From Lysobacter auxotrophicus (GTDB taxonomy: Bacteria > Pseudomonadota > Gammaproteobacteria > Xanthomonadales > Xanthomonadaceae): DNA of 64,000 nucleotides. Each line of letters starts with the position of its first letter. Within the stretch, counting starts at the first letter, position 1. The notes under the pieces were generated by a model that was given only the letters and a program-made list of their open reading frames with translations, had not been told where the DNA came from and did not search any database. Location of the stretch: NCBI RefSeq assembly GCF_027924565.1, contig NZ_AP027041.1:868001-932000 (forward strand), in the 5' to 3' direction. Positions 37,618 to 48,880 of the stretch are shown here, in pieces. A program made the translations under genes and the position numbers.

Positions 37618-38127
37618 ATGGAGCTGCGCCGCGCCACCGCAACCGACGCCCAGGCGCTGTCGGCGCTGTCGTCTGCGTGCTTCACCCAGACCTTCGGCCA
37701 CCTGTATCCGCCGGAGGATCTGTCGCACTTCCTCGACGAGGCCTACGCCGCGACGGCGTGGGCCTCGTTGCTTTCCGATCCGGCGTACGCGACGTGGCTG
37801 CTGGAGCTGGACGGCGTCGCCATCGGCTATGCCACAGCCGGCGCGTGCACGCTCCCGCACGCGGACATCGCGCCGGGCGACGGCGAACTCAAGCGCCTGT
37901 ACGTCCTGCAGGAACACCAGGGCGGCGGGCGGGGCTCGCGCCTGTTCGACGCGGCGATGGACTGGCTGCTGCGCGAGGGGCCGCGCACGCTGTGGATCGG
38001 CGTGTGGAGCGAGAACCACGGCGCGCAGCGGTTCTACGCGCGGCACGGGTTCGAACGCGTGGGGGATTACGACTTCGTGGTCGGCAACACGCGCGACCAT
38101 GAGTTCATCCTGCGAAGGAAGGCGTAG
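37618..38127 (+). CDS. GNAT family N-acetyltransferase
   Basis: 169-residue acetyl-CoA-dependent transferase. The acetyl-CoA-binding motif is LKRLYVLQEHQGGGRGSRLF (about 88-107), with a following helix DAAMDWLL. The beta-strand/Tyr motif is HGAQRFYARHGFERVGDYDF. Similar to the PA4866/YjdJ-type generic GNATs; the acceptor is unknown. It is the third gene after aspS in a run with 2-nt gaps, so it is likely expressed with aspS. Confidence 0.88.
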   Translation: MELRRATATDAQALSALSSACFTQTFGHLYPPEDLSHFLDEAYAATAWASLLSDPAYATWLLELDGVAIGYATAGACTLPHADIAPGDGELKRLYVLQEHQGGGRGSRLFDAAMDWLLREGPRTLWIGVWSENHGAQRFYARHGFERVGDYDFVVGNTRDHEFILRRKA

Positions 38128-38212
38128 CGGCGGCTGTCCCGCGTCGGAACGCCGGGCGGCAGCGGGACGGCTACGGTTTGATTTCCGGCGCGACGCCCAC
38201 ACCCACGTCTCC

Positions 38213-38860
38213 ATGACCGAACGCGCCGACGCCCGGGTCCTTCTTATCCACGGCCTGTGGATGCCGAAGCTGTCGATGCTCTGGCTGGCCGGGCGCCTGC
38301 GCGAGGCGGGGTTCGCGACGGAACTGTTCGGCTACCCGACCATCGCCGGCGGGCCCGGGGCCGCGCTGCCGATCCTCGCCAAACGGCTGCGCGATCGCCC
38401 CGGCCACGTGCTCGCCCACAGTCTCGGCGGCCTGGTGACGCTGAGCGCACTCGAATTCGAACCGGACCTGCCGGTCCGCCGCGTGGTCTGCCTTGGCTCG
38501 CCCCTGCGCGGAAGCGCCGCCGCGCAGACGCTGGCACAACAGGCCTGGAGCCGGCCCTATCTCGGCCGCAGCGCCCGCCTGCTTCGCAGCGGATGCCAGC
38601 CGTGGCGCGGCCAGGCCGACGTCGGCGTGGTCGCGGGCAGCACGCCTCTGGGGCTGGGGCGCTATTTCGGGCGCTTCGACGGCGACAACGACGGCACGGT
38701 CTCGGTCGAGGAAACCCGCCTGCCGGGACTCGCCGACCACGTCGTGATCCCGACCAGCCATACCGGCCTGCTGTTCTCGCCCGATGCGGCCCGGTTGGCC
38801 GTGGGGTTCTTCCGCGACGGGCGTTTCCCCGCGCGCGGCAGCGCCGGTCCGATCGAGTAA
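38213..38860 (+). CDS. Alpha/beta-fold hydrolase
   Basis: 215-residue serine hydrolase of the lipase/esterase type. The oxyanion-side motif is LLIHGLWMP, the nucleophile Ser is in [13 protein letters not shown] at about 60, the acid is probably in [11 protein letters not shown], and the His is in TSHTGLLFS. No signal peptide, so cytoplasmic. The ATG at 38213 fits; the upstream frame overlaps the GNAT gene. The gene ends right before the yebC promoter. Substrate unknown. Confidence 0.85.
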   Translation: MTERADARVLLIHGLWMPKLSMLWLAGRLREAGFATELFGYPTIAGGPGAALPILAKRLRDRPGHVLAHSLGGLVTLSALEFEPDLPVRRVVCLGSPLRGSAAAQTLAQQAWSRPYLGRSARLLRSGCQPWRGQADVGVVAGSTPLGLGRYFGRFDGDNDGTVSVEETRLPGLADHVVIPTSHTGLLFSPDAARLAVGFFRDGRFPARGSAGPIE

Positions 38861-38863
38861 AAT
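38858..38863 (+). promoter_or_regulatory. Candidate -10 box of yebC
   Basis: TAAAAT, overlapping the stop codon of the hydrolase gene (taa at 38858-38860) and 35 nt before the yebC ATG. Confidence 0.45.
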
Positions 38864-38897
38864 TCCCCGCTTCGAACGATTCAGGCTGGACGGTTCC

Positions 38898-39626
38898 ATG
38901 GGCAGAGGTCCCTCCATCGAGGCGCGCAAGAACGCGGTCGACGCGCAACGCGGCAAGATCTTCACCAAGATCATCCGGGAGATCGGCGTGGCCGCGCGCA
39001 GCGGCGGCGGCGATCCGAACGGCAACCCGCGCCTGCGCGCGGCGGTCGACAAGGCGTTGTCGGTCAACATGTCCAAGGACGTGATCGAGCGCGCCATCAA
39101 GAAGGCCACCGGCGAACTGGAAGGCGTGGAGTACGAGGAGATCCGCTACGAGGGCTACGCGCCCGGGGGCGTCGCGGTGATCGTGGACTGCCTCACCGAC
39201 AACAAGGTCCGTACCGTCGCCGACGTGCGCCACGCGTTCGGCAAGTTCGGCGGCAACCTGGGCACCGACGGCTCGGTGTCGTTCATGTTCAAGAACCTGG
39301 GCGTGCTGTCCTTCGCCGCTGGCGCGAACGAAGAGAAGATCACCGAGATCGCCATCGAGGCCGGCGCCGACGACGTGGTGGTCTACGACGACGGCGCCAT
39401 CGACGTGGTGACCGCGCCGGACGCCTTCGCCGGCGTGAAGTCGGCGATGGAAGCGGCCGGGATGACGGCCGACATCGCCGAGGTGACGATGCGCGCCGAC
39501 AACGACATCGCCGTCGCGGGCGAAACCGCGCAGCAGGTCGTGAAGCTGCTGCGCTGGCTGGAAGACATGGACGACGTGCAGAACGTCTATTCCAACGCCG
39601 ATCTCGACGAGGGCGCCTACGCCTGA
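38898..39626 (+). CDS. yebC: YebC/PmpR family translation/transcription factor
   Basis: 242-residue TACO1/YebC-family protein. Members were first described as transcription regulators and later as factors that help ribosomes through proline stretches. Conserved start [20 protein letters not shown], the [10 protein letters not shown] and [13 protein letters not shown] segments, and the middle [13 protein letters not shown]. The ATG at 38898 matches family length. It heads the ruvCA cluster, as in many proteobacteria. Confidence 0.95.
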   Translation: MGRGPSIEARKNAVDAQRGKIFTKIIREIGVAARSGGGDPNGNPRLRAAVDKALSVNMSKDVIERAIKKATGELEGVEYEEIRYEGYAPGGVAVIVDCLTDNKVRTVADVRHAFGKFGGNLGTDGSVSFMFKNLGVLSFAAGANEEKITEIAIEAGADDVVVYDDGAIDVVTAPDAFAGVKSAMEAAGMTADIAEVTMRADNDIAVAGETAQQVVKLLRWLEDMDDVQNVYSNADLDEGAYA

Positions 39627-39653
39627 CCTTGCGTCCGGGTATAGGCTGACAAC

Positions 39654-40181
39654 GTGATCCGCATCCTGGGCATCGATCCCGGCTCCCAGCGCACCGGCAT
39701 CGGCGTCATCGACGTCGCCGCCGACGGGCGCTGCACCTTCGTGCACGCGCAGGCGCTGGTGCTGCTGGAGGCGGAGGATTTCCCCTCGCGCCTGGGCCTG
39801 CTGTGCGACGGCCTGGAAACGCTGCTGGACCAATGGCAGCCGCAGCAGATCGCGATCGAGACGGTCTTCATGGCGAAATCGGCGACTTCGGCGCTGAAGC
39901 TCGGCCACGCGCGCGGTGCGGCCCTGGCGACGGTCGTGCGCCGGCGCCTTCCGGTCAGCGAATACGCGCCGCGCGTGATCAAGCAGTCGCTGGTCGGGCG
40001 CGGCGCCGCCGACAAGGAACAGGTCCAGCACATGGTGCGCCTGCTGCTGAACCTGCCCGGCATGAAGCTGCAGGCCGATGCCGCCGATGCGCTGGCGATC
40101 GCGCTCACCCACGCCCACATGAGCGCCACGGCGGCGCGCACGGGGCTTTCGACGGCATTGTTGCGGAGACGTGGAGCATGA
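39654..40181 (+). CDS. ruvC: Holliday junction resolvase RuvC
   Basis: Endonuclease that cuts Holliday junctions held by RuvAB. The 175-residue product has the acidic active site Asp8 ([12 protein letters not shown]), Glu near residue 68 ([11 protein letters not shown]), and C-terminal Asp residues in [16 protein letters not shown]. Starts with GTG at 39654. The ruvA ATG overlaps its stop by 4 nt. Confidence 0.97.
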   Translation: MIRILGIDPGSQRTGIGVIDVAADGRCTFVHAQALVLLEAEDFPSRLGLLCDGLETLLDQWQPQQIAIETVFMAKSATSALKLGHARGAALATVVRRRLPVSEYAPRVIKQSLVGRGAADKEQVQHMVRLLLNLPGMKLQADAADALAIALTHAHMSATAARTGLSTALLRRRGA

Positions 40182-40768
40182 TTGGACGCCTGAGAGGCAT
40201 GCTCGTCATGAAGCAGCCGCCCTGGCTGGTGGTCGACGTCAACGGCGTCGGCTACGAGCTGGAAGCGCCGATGAGCACCTTCTACGACCTGCCGGACTTG
40301 GGGCGTGAGGTGTCGCTGTTCACGCACTACGCGCAGAAGGAAGACAGCGTGTCGCTGTACGGCTTCCTGCGCGAGGGCGAGCGCCGCCTGTTCCGCGACG
40401 TGCAGAAGGTGTCCGGCATCGGCGCGAAGATCGCGCTGGCGGTGCTTTCGGGCGTCTCCGTGGACGAGTTCGCCCGCCTGGTGCAGGCCGGCGACATCAC
40501 CGCGCTGACGCGTATCCCCGGCATCGGCAAGAAAACCGCCGAGCGCATGGTGGTGGAACTTCGCGACCGCGCGGCCGATCTGGCCGGCGTCGGCGCGACG
40601 CTGAGCGCACCGGGCGGTGCGGCCGATCCGCAGAGCGAAGCGGTGATCGCCCTGCAGCAACTGGGCTACAAGCCCGCCGAGGCCGTGCGCATGGCGCGCG
40701 AGGCCACCGAAGACGGCGCCGACGCTGCCGCCATCATCCGCAAAGCGCTAAAGTCCGCGCTTCGCTGA
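40178..40768 (+). CDS. ruvA: Holliday junction DNA helicase subunit RuvA
   Basis: Tetrameric junction-binding protein. The 196-residue product has the OB-fold ([20 protein letters not shown]), two helix-hairpin-helix motifs ([15 protein letters not shown] and [16 protein letters not shown]), and a C-terminal RuvB-binding three-helix domain ([16 protein letters not shown]). Translationally coupled to ruvC. ruvB is not next; kup is inserted between. Confidence 0.97.
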   Translation: MIGRLRGMLVMKQPPWLVVDVNGVGYELEAPMSTFYDLPDLGREVSLFTHYAQKEDSVSLYGFLREGERRLFRDVQKVSGIGAKIALAVLSGVSVDEFARLVQAGDITALTRIPGIGKKTAERMVVELRDRAADLAGVGATLSAPGGAADPQSEAVIALQQLGYKPAEAVRMAREATEDGADAAAIIRKALKSALR

Positions 40769-40815
40769 CACCCATCCCGATCCGCCGCGCTCCGGCGCGG
40801 CCCTGCGAACCTTCC

Positions 40816-42738
40816 ATGTCCCATTCCGCAACCGATTCGCGCAGCCACGGCCACGGCCAGGGCAAGGGACTCGCCGGCCTCATCGTTGGCGCGATCGGTG
40901 TCGTCTTCGGCGACATCGGCACCAGCCCGCTGTACACGCTGAAGGAAGCGTTCTCGCCGCACTTCGCCGAGCGCCTGGGCATGGTCGTGAACGAGGCGAC
41001 CGTGCTGGGCATGCTGTCGCTGGTGTTCTGGGCGCTGATGATCGTGGTCACCGCGAAGTACGTGACCATCATCATGCGCGCCGACAACCAGGGCGAAGGC
41101 GGCATCATGGCGCTGATGGCGCTGGCCCAGCGCACGCTGGCGAAGGGCTCGCGATCGGCGTACGTGGTCGGCATCCTCGGCATTTTCGGCGCGTCGCTGT
41201 TCTTCGGCGACAGCGTGATCACGCCTGCGATCACCGTGCTGGGCGCGGTGGAAGGCCTGGAAATCGCCGCGCCCGGCTTGCACCGCTTCATCGTGCCGCT
41301 GTCGGTGGTGATCCTGGTGCTGGTGTTCCTGGCGCAGCGCTTCGGTACGGAAAAGGTCGGCCGCGTGTTCGGGCCGGTGATGCTGCTGTGGTTCTTCTCG
41401 CTGGCGGCGATCGGCATCTACAACATCGTGAAGGCGCCCGCCGTCGTGGCCGCGCTGAACCCGATGTGGGGCATGCGCTTCTTCATGGAGCACGGCAGCC
41501 TGTCGGTGATGATCCTGGGCGTGGTCGTGCTGGCCGTCACCGGCGGCGAGGCGCTGTACGCCGACATGGGCCATTTCGGCGCGCGCCCGATCCGCCACGC
41601 GTGGTACTTCCTCGTGCTGCCGTGCCTGACGCTCAACTACCTGGGGCAGGGTGCGTTCGTGCTCGCGCACCCGGAAGCGGTGAAGAACCCGTTCTTCGAG
41701 GCCGTGCCGCCGTGGGCGCTGTACCCGATGATCGTGCTGGCGACGATGGCGGCGGTGATCGCCTCGCAGGCGGTGATCACCGGCGCGTATTCGGTGGCCA
41801 GGCAGGCGATGCAGCTGGGCTTCCTGCCGCGCATGCAGATCAAGCACACCTCGCACGAAACCATCGGCCAGATCTACGTGCCGGGCATCAACTGGCTGCT
41901 GATGGTCGCCGTGCTGGCGGTCGTGCTGATGTTCCGCAGCTCCACGGCGCTGGCGACGGCTTACGGCATTTCGGTGTCGGCGACGATGCTGATCGACACG
42001 CTGCTGCTGGCGCTGGTCGCGCGCGCGCTGTGGCCGCGCTGGCGCACCTGGGTGCTGCCGCTGTGCCTGGTGTTCTTCATCGTCGACGTGGGCTTCGTGG
42101 TCGCCAACGGCGCGAAGTTCTTCGACGGCGCGTGGTTCCCGCTGCTGCTGGGCGTGGTCGTGTTCACCCTGCTGCGCACGTGGCGCCGCGGCCGCGAGCT
42201 GCTGCACGACGAAGTACGCAAGGAAGGCATCGGGCTCGACACGTTCCTGCCCGGCCTGATGCTCGCGCCGCCGGTGCGCGTGCCGGGTACGGCCATCTTC
42301 ATGACCGCCGACAAGGGCGTCGTGCCGCACGCGCTGCTGCACAACCTCAAGCACAACAAGGTGCTGCACGAGCGCAACGTGTTCCTGACGGTGGAGACGC
42401 TCAACATCCCGTACGCACCGCGCGAGAAGCGGCTGAAGATCGAATCGATCGCGGGCGAGGACTTCTACCGCGTCCTGATCCGCTTCGGCTTCATGGAAGT
42501 GCCCGACGTGCCGCTCGCGCTGATGCGCTCGTGCGACGCCGGCGGCACCTATTTCGACCCGATGGACACCACATATTTCGCCAGCCGCGAGACCGTGGTG
42601 GCCAGCCGCCATCGCGGCATGCCGATCTGGCGCGACCGCCTGTTCGCCTTCATGCACCGCAATGCCGCGCCGGCGACGGGGTTCTTCCGGATCCCGGGCA
42701 ACCGGCTGGTCGAGCTGGGCGCGCAGGTGGAGATCTGA
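40816..42738 (+). CDS. kup: Low-affinity potassium transporter Kup
   Basis: 640-residue K+:H+ symporter of the KUP/HAK family. The N-terminal membrane part holds about 12 helices with the signature [17 protein letters not shown] near residue 35 and the [14 protein letters not shown] motif. The C-terminal ~160 residues form a soluble cytoplasmic domain ending in [29 protein letters not shown] (ends named FMHR and QVEI). It lies between ruvA and ruvB in the same direction, 47 nt after ruvA. Confidence 0.95.
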   Translation: MSHSATDSRSHGHGQGKGLAGLIVGAIGVVFGDIGTSPLYTLKEAFSPHFAERLGMVVNEATVLGMLSLVFWALMIVVTAKYVTIIMRADNQGEGGIMALMALAQRTLAKGSRSAYVVGILGIFGASLFFGDSVITPAITVLGAVEGLEIAAPGLHRFIVPLSVVILVLVFLAQRFGTEKVGRVFGPVMLLWFFSLAAIGIYNIVKAPAVVAALNPMWGMRFFMEHGSLSVMILGVVVLAVTGGEALYADMGHFGARPIRHAWYFLVLPCLTLNYLGQGAFVLAHPEAVKNPFFEAVPPWALYPMIVLATMAAVIASQAVITGAYSVARQAMQLGFLPRMQIKHTSHETIGQIYVPGINWLLMVAVLAVVLMFRSSTALATAYGISVSATMLIDTLLLALVARALWPRWRTWVLPLCLVFFIVDVGFVVANGAKFFDGAWFPLLLGVVVFTLLRTWRRGRELLHDEVRKEGIGLDTFLPGLMLAPPVRVPGTAIFMTADKGVVPHALLHNLKHNKVLHERNVFLTVETLNIPYAPREKRLKIESIAGEDFYRVLIRFGFMEVPDVPLALMRSCDAGGTYFDPMDTTYFASRETVVASRHRGMPIWRDRLFAFMHRNAAPATGFFRIPGNRLVELGAQVEI

Positions 42739-42876
42739 AGACGGGAACCGGGAATTGAGAAGGGCGAACAGGAAAATCGGGACACGGGCGCCTGCCGGCC
42801 ATGGCGCGATGTGCGAGCATTCCCGGATGGGCAAGCGTTCGACGAGGCCCCATTCCCCATTCCCGATTCCCGCCCC

Positions 42877-43905
<1,029 letters not shown>

Positions 43906-43906
43906 G

Positions 43907-44341
43907 GTGGCAGTCGATCCGGCAGTTGGGGCGACGTTCAGTTGGCCGACACGCGTCTATTGGGAAGATACCGACGCGGGTGGGGTGGTCTATCACGCGC
44001 AGTACCTGGCTTTCATGGAGCGCGCCCGCACCGAGTGGATGCGCGCCCACGGTTACGGCCAGGAACTGCTGCGGCGCGAGCACGACCTGGTGTTCGCGGT
44101 TCGCGCGATGCAGATCGATTTCCTCAAGCCGGCGCGACTGGACGACGCGCTGGCGGTGGAGGTCGAGCTCACGCAATGCCGGCGCGCGAGCGCGGTGTTC
44201 GCGCAGACGGTGCGCCGTGGCGACGAGGTACTGCTGACCGCGCAGGTGCGCGTGGCGGCGCTCGACGCCGGCGGTTTCCGCCCGCGCGGGATTCCCTCGC
44301 CGCTGCTGGAAGCGCTCCAGGCGCTCGAACGGCCGCGATGA
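43907..44341 (+). CDS. ybgC: Tol-Pal system-associated acyl-CoA thioesterase
   Basis: Hot-dog-fold thioesterase, first gene of the tol-pal cluster. The 144-residue product has the 4-hydroxybenzoyl-CoA-thioesterase-like motif WEDTDAGGVVYHAQYL with catalytic Asp23 and His30. Starts with GTG after GAGGAGG (6-nt spacing), the SD lying within ruvB, so translation is coupled to ruvB. Confidence 0.95.
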   Translation: MAVDPAVGATFSWPTRVYWEDTDAGGVVYHAQYLAFMERARTEWMRAHGYGQELLRREHDLVFAVRAMQIDFLKPARLDDALAVEVELTQCRRASAVFAQTVRRGDEVLLTAQVRVAALDAGGFRPRGIPSPLLEALQALERPR

Positions 44342-44449
44342 GCGTCGTGCGGGGCATTCACCCCGAAACGACGCTCGTCCGTTAAACACACACGTCCCGC
44401 AAGGACACACGTTGCAACAGTCCCGTTCGACGGGCACGGAGAACCAAGC

Positions 44450-45235
44450 ATGACGCCACTGCTGACCGCGCTGCAGGCCACGACGGTCGAAGCCCTTCCG
44501 GAAGACGCCGCCAACACCGCAGCGAACGCCGCGCAGGCCGTGACCGCCGGCGCCGCCGGCGACAACAGCCTCAACCTGCTCACCCTGGTGCTGCACGCCA
44601 GCATCCCGGTGCAGCTGGTGATGCTGCTGCTGTTGTTCGGTTCGATCGCCTCGTGGGTGATCATCTTCCGCAAGAAGCGCGTGCTCGATCGCGCCGTGCG
44701 CGAAGCCGACAACTTCGAGGAGCGCTTCTGGTCCGGCGCCGAACTGTCCAAGCTCTATGCCGGTTCGACCGAGCGCAATCGCGAGATCTCGGGCCTGGAA
44801 GCCATCTTCGAAGCCGGCTTCCGTGAGTTCAGCCGCCTGCGCCAGCGTCGCGGCGCCGACAGCCGCATGCAGCTGGAAGGTGCGCAGCGCGCGATGCGCG
44901 CGACCGGCTCGCGCGAGATCGACGGCCTCGAACACAACCTCGAATTCCTCGCCAACGTCGGTTCGATCAGTCCCTACGTCGGCCTGTTCGGCACGGTGTG
45001 GGGCATCATGATTTCGTTCCAGGGCCTGGCGAACATGAAGGAGGCGACCATCGCCACCGTCGCGCCGGGCATCTCCGAGGCACTGGTCGCCACGGCGATG
45101 GGCCTGTTCGCCGCGATTCCGGCGGTGTGGGCGTACAACCGCTTCGCGACCAAGGTCGAACGCATCGCCGTGCGTTACGACGCGTTCTCCGAGGAGTTCT
45201 CGTCGATCCTGCAGCGCCAGGTGGACGAGACCTGA
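44450..45235 (+). CDS. tolQ: Tol-Pal system proton channel subunit TolQ
   Basis: Inner-membrane protein of the TolQR motor that uses proton-motive force to drive Tol-Pal during cell division. The 261-residue product has TM1 at about 50-70, and TM2/TM3 in SISPYVGLFGTVWGIMISF and ALVATAMGLFAAIPAVWAYNRF, with the typical Pro/Thr residues. Its N-terminus (1-35) is longer and alanine-rich compared with E. coli TolQ. A ribosome site 'ggaga' precedes the ATG at 44450. Confidence 0.96.
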   Translation: MTPLLTALQATTVEALPEDAANTAANAAQAVTAGAAGDNSLNLLTLVLHASIPVQLVMLLLLFGSIASWVIIFRKKRVLDRAVREADNFEERFWSGAELSKLYAGSTERNREISGLEAIFEAGFREFSRLRQRRGADSRMQLEGAQRAMRATGSREIDGLEHNLEFLANVGSISPYVGLFGTVWGIMISFQGLANMKEATIATVAPGISEALVATAMGLFAAIPAVWAYNRFATKVERIAVRYDAFSEEFSSILQRQVDET

Positions 45236-45373
45236 TGCGGCGGGCTCGCCGGAACGCGCAGGTCGCCGTGTGCATCTGCGCGACGCGAGCCCTTCGCGAT
45301 GACCCGCACGCCGACGTGCGGACCGTGCAACTGCCGCCCTGGTCGCTGACGCGCCGGGCCACCTGAGGAAGCC

Positions 45374-45838
45374 ATGGCCGGAATCACCGCGCGCCGCCAT
45401 CGCAAGCGCAAGCTCAAGGCCGAGATCAACGTCGTGCCGTACATCGACGTCATGCTCGTGCTGCTCATCATTTTCATGGTCACCGCGCCGCTGCTGAACC
45501 TCGGCGTGGACATCGACCTGCCGCAGTCCAACGCCAAGTCGATCCAGGAAAAGAAGGACCCGGTGATCGTCAGCGTCGACGCATCGGGCAATTACTTCCT
45601 CACGGTGAAAGCCGGCAGCAACGAGGCCGTGACCGCCGAGATGCTGACGGCGAAGGTGCGCGGCATCGTCTCGCAGAACCCGGACGTGGCGGTGTTCGTC
45701 GCCGGCGATGCGAAGGCCAACTACCAGAAGGTCATGGACGCGCTGGTGCTGCTGCAGGGCGCCAACGTCAAGAAGGTCGGCCTGATGAGCCAGCCTGACC
45801 AGGCCACGCAGGGTCGGGCCAACCAGGGCCGTCGCTGA
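45374..45838 (+). CDS. tolR: Tol-Pal system protein TolR
   Basis: ExbD/TolR family partner of TolQ. The 154-residue product has a basic cytosolic start (RRHRKRKLKAEINVVPYIDVML ends named RRHR and VML), a single TM helix with the proton-conducting Asp in VPYIDVMLVLLIIF, and a periplasmic domain. 138 nt separate it from tolQ, unusually wide for this operon. Its stop overlaps the tolA ATG. Confidence 0.96.
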   Translation: MAGITARRHRKRKLKAEINVVPYIDVMLVLLIIFMVTAPLLNLGVDIDLPQSNAKSIQEKKDPVIVSVDASGNYFLTVKAGSNEAVTAEMLTAKVRGIVSQNPDVAVFVAGDAKANYQKVMDALVLLQGANVKKVGLMSQPDQATQGRANQGRR

Positions 45839-46809
45839 TGCGGGAAACGCGCGCAGACACCACGCAGGCGGTCATCGCGGCGCTGCTGCTGCATGCGCTG
45901 CTGTTCGCGTTGATGTTCATCGGCCTGTTCTGGACGCGATCCTCGACGCCGGTGTCGGTGGCCGGTTCGCCCGTGGCCGCCGAGCTGATCGACGCCAACG
46001 CGTTGTCGCCGGCGATGCAACGCACGCTGCGCGATCGACCCAAGCCGGTCGAAGAGGAAATTCCGCCGCCGCCGGAACCCGAAGACGTCGCGCCGCTGCC
46101 GCAACCGCTGCCCGAGCCCGCGCCGCAGGACGCCGTCGCGCCGCCGCAGCAGCAGGCGCAGGACTTCATCCCGGTGCCAGACACCGAAAACCAGGAAGCC
46201 GTGGTCGAAACGCCGACCCCGACGCCGGCCGAAGAGAAAAAGGCGCAGGAACTCAAGCGCAAGCAGGAGCAGGTCGACCTGACCGAGCAGAAGCGTCAGC
46301 AGGAAGTCGAGCAGCAGCGACGTCTCGCCGCGCAGCAGGAAGAAGAGCGCCAGCAGAAGCTCGCCGAGATCCGCAAGAAGCGCGAGCAGGCGGCCCGCGA
46401 GGCGAACCTGGCAGAACAGCGCCTGCGCCAGATCGCCGACGTCCGCGCGCGCCAGTCTTCCGAGACTTCGCCGAGCAGCGGGAGCGACACCGCGAGCCCG
46501 CCGCCGGGCAACAACGGCACCGACACCGGCCTTAAGGCCCGCTACGCCGCAGCGCTGCAGGAAGCGATCCTCGCCAAGTGGACCCGCCCGGAGACGGTGC
46601 CGGTGGGCGCGCGCTGCACCTTGCAGATCCGCCAGTTGCCCGGCGGGCAGGTGATGAGCGCCGAAGTGTCATCGCCCTGCGCCTACGATGAGCAGGGCCG
46701 GCGCTCGATCGAAGCGGCCGTCCTCAAGGCACAGCCCTTGCCCTACGCCGGTTTCGAGTCGGTGTTCTCCCGCAACCTGACGCTGAACTTCACCGCGCAG
46801 GACCGCTGA
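45838..46809 (+). CDS. tolA: Cell envelope integrity protein TolA
   Basis: Links inner membrane TolQR with Pal/TolB. The 323-residue product has one N-terminal TM helix (HALLFALMFIGLFW), a proline-rich stretch (about 65-115), a long charged coiled coil of Gln/Arg/Lys/Glu (about 130-205), a Ser/Pro/Gly linker, and a C-terminal TonB-like domain (YAAALQEAILAKWTRP; ends in NLTLNFTAQDR). The coiled coil is short relative to E. coli TolA (421 aa), as usual in this group. Confidence 0.94.
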   Translation: MRETRADTTQAVIAALLLHALLFALMFIGLFWTRSSTPVSVAGSPVAAELIDANALSPAMQRTLRDRPKPVEEEIPPPPEPEDVAPLPQPLPEPAPQDAVAPPQQQAQDFIPVPDTENQEAVVETPTPTPAEEKKAQELKRKQEQVDLTEQKRQQEVEQQRRLAAQQEEERQQKLAEIRKKREQAAREANLAEQRLRQIADVRARQSSETSPSSGSDTASPPPGNNGTDTGLKARYAAALQEAILAKWTRPETVPVGARCTLQIRQLPGGQVMSAEVSSPCAYDEQGRRSIEAAVLKAQPLPYAGFESVFSRNLTLNFTAQDR

Positions 46810-46967
46810 GGCCGGCCGCTGGCCGCGTGGCCGGCGGATTTCCGACCGCGGGGCACGCAGGGTTCAGCTTTGAGGCGGCGTTCACCTGCCGGCGTTAACA
46901 ATTACAAAGCTGAACGGATCGCCCGCCGGCGATCCGCCAACCGAACGGATTGAACCCTGGAGTGCCG

Positions 46968-48284
46968 ATGAAACGATCCCTCGCCTGGCTGGCGTCACTG
47001 CTCGCCCTGTTGCTGCCCTTGTCCGCCATGGCCCAGCAAGGCCTCGAGATCGACATCGTCGGCGGCAACGCCGCGGCCATGCCGATCGTGGTCGTCCCGA
47101 TGCCCTACCAGGGCAGCGCGACGGCGCCGCAGACCGACGTCAGCGAAGTCGTATCGGCCGATCTCGCGCGTTCCGGCCAGTTCCGGCCGCTCCCGGCGGG
47201 CGACATCACCGAGAAGCCCACGCGCGGCGGCGAGATCAACTACCCGACCTGGCGTGCACTCAACCAGGATTACATCGTCGTCGGGCGCGTGCTCGACGCC
47301 GGCGCGGGCAGCTTCCGCGTCGAATACGAACTGTTCGACGTGGCCAAGCAGCAGCGCCTGCTCGGCTTCGCGCTGACCGCGCGTGCCAATGCGATGCGCG
47401 ATGTCGCACACCAGATCTCCGATGCCGTGTACGAGAAGATCACCGGCGTGCGCGGCGCGTTCTTCACCCGCATCGCGTATGTCACCGCCACCGGCACCGG
47501 TCGCGCCGCGCAGTACGCGCTGATGGTCGCCGACTCGGACGGCTTCAACCCGCAGACCGTCGTGCGCTCGCCCGAGCCGCTGCTGTCGCCATCGTGGAGC
47601 CCGGACGGCAACCGCCTCGCGTACGTCAGCTTCGAAGGCGGCAACTCGTCGATCTACATCCAGAACATCTCCACCGGTGCGCGCGAACTGGTCGCCAAGT
47701 ACCGCGGCATTAACGGTGCGCCCTCGTTCTCGCCGGATGGTCGTCGCCTCGCGCTGACGCTGTCGCGCACGGGTAATCCCGAGATCTACGTGATGGACCT
47801 GGGCAGCAAGAACCTGACCCAGCTCACCAACCACTTCGCCATCGATACCGAACCGACCTGGAGCGCCGACGGCGGCACGATCTACTTCACCTCCGATCGT
47901 GGTGGTCGTCCGCAGATCTATTCGGTTCCGTCCAGCGGCGGCAGCGCGACGCGCGTGACCTTCCAGGGCAGCTACAACGCCAGCGCCAGCGTGTCGTTCG
48001 ACGGCAAGAAGATCGCCACCGCACAGGGCGCCGGCAACAACTACCGCATCGCGCTGATGGACAGCAGCCTCGGCGCTGCGCGGTGGAGCACACTTTCGCC
48101 GGGCAGCCTGGACGAGTCGCCGAGCTTTGCCCCCAACGGCGCGATGATCCTTTATGCTGCGCGCGAGGGCCGCCGGGGCGTGCTCTACGCCGTTTCGTCC
48201 GACGGCCGGGTGCGTCAGCGCCTGGTGCTGGCGGATGGGGACGTGCGTGAGCCGGCCTGGGGGCCGTTCCGTTTGCCGCGTTGA
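46968..48284 (+). CDS. tolB: Tol-Pal system beta-propeller protein TolB
   Basis: Periplasmic protein that exchanges between Pal and TolA. The 438-residue product has a signal peptide ending PLSAMA (about residue 22), an N-terminal alpha/beta domain, and a six-blade propeller with repeats such as [49 protein letters not shown] and [19 protein letters not shown] 46968 begins the signal peptide; TTG 46950 upstream is less likely. 158 nt separate it from tolA, so a separate promoter is possible. Confidence 0.96.
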   Translation: MKRSLAWLASLLALLLPLSAMAQQGLEIDIVGGNAAAMPIVVVPMPYQGSATAPQTDVSEVVSADLARSGQFRPLPAGDITEKPTRGGEINYPTWRALNQDYIVVGRVLDAGAGSFRVEYELFDVAKQQRLLGFALTARANAMRDVAHQISDAVYEKITGVRGAFFTRIAYVTATGTGRAAQYALMVADSDGFNPQTVVRSPEPLLSPSWSPDGNRLAYVSFEGGNSSIYIQNISTGARELVAKYRGINGAPSFSPDGRRLALTLSRTGNPEIYVMDLGSKNLTQLTNHFAIDTEPTWSADGGTIYFTSDRGGRPQIYSVPSSGGSATRVTFQGSYNASASVSFDGKKIATAQGAGNNYRIALMDSSLGAARWSTLSPGSLDESPSFAPNGAMILYAAREGRRGVLYAVSSDGRVRQRLVLADGDVREPAWGPFRLPR

Positions 48285-48364
48285 TATAACCAAAGCGGTG
48301 TATCGCTAGAAACCTGTTTGTTTGCCCCGATCTGTCCCACGCCCGATTTTGACGAGGAACAACA

Positions 48365-48874
48365 ATGAATAACACCACCCGTATCCTGCTGGCTGCCGTG
48401 CTGTGCACCGCGGCCGTGGCCTGCTCGAAGAAGGTCAAGGAGCAGCCCGTTGCCGAGACCACCCCGCCGCCGGCCCAGACCGAGCAGCCGGCCACCTCGG
48501 GCGTCTATGGTCCGAACGACCTCGACACCGATGCCTGCCTGCGCCAGCGCGTCGTGTACTTCGACTTCGACCAGGACACGCTGCGTCCGGAATTCCAGGC
48601 GATCGTCGGCTGCCACGCCAAGTACCTGCGTGACCGTCCGTCCTCGCGCATGACGCTGGAAGGCCACGCCGATGAGCGCGGCAGCCGCGAGTACAACCTC
48701 GGCCTGGGCGAGCGCCGCGGCAATGCCGTGTCGTCGGCCATCCAGGCCAATGGCGCCTCGGGCAGCCAGATCACCGTGACCAGCTACGGCGAAGAGCGCC
48801 CGGTCTGCACCGACTCGAACGAGGATTGCTGGGCCAAGAACCGTCGCGTCGAGATCGTCTACACCGCGAAGTAA
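48365..48874 (+). CDS. pal: Peptidoglycan-associated lipoprotein Pal
   Basis: Outer-membrane lipoprotein binding diaminopimelate-type peptidoglycan. The 169-residue product has a signal with lipobox AVAC (Cys20), a Pro-rich linker, and an OmpA-like domain at about 60-169 with YFDFDQDTLRPE and the peptidoglycan-binding GHADERGSREYNLGLGERR. The ATG at 48365 follows GAGGAACA. 80 nt follow tolB. Confidence 0.97.
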   Translation: MNNTTRILLAAVLCTAAVACSKKVKEQPVAETTPPPAQTEQPATSGVYGPNDLDTDACLRQRVVYFDFDQDTLRPEFQAIVGCHAKYLRDRPSSRMTLEGHADERGSREYNLGLGERRGNAVSSAIQANGASGSQITVTSYGEERPVCTDSNEDCWAKNRRVEIVYTAK

Positions 48875-48880
48875 GCGTTG

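Noticed and set aside
42739-42876. Promoter or regulatory RNA before ruvB
   Set aside because: The region has loose 'gggaa' / 'ttccc' inverted runs typical of repeats in this group but no clear promoter boxes or conserved RNA motif.
45235-45366. 43-codon frame between tolQ and tolR
   Set aside because: Rich in Arg and Ala, no ribosome-binding site beyond coupling, no domain; kept only as a question about the wide gap.
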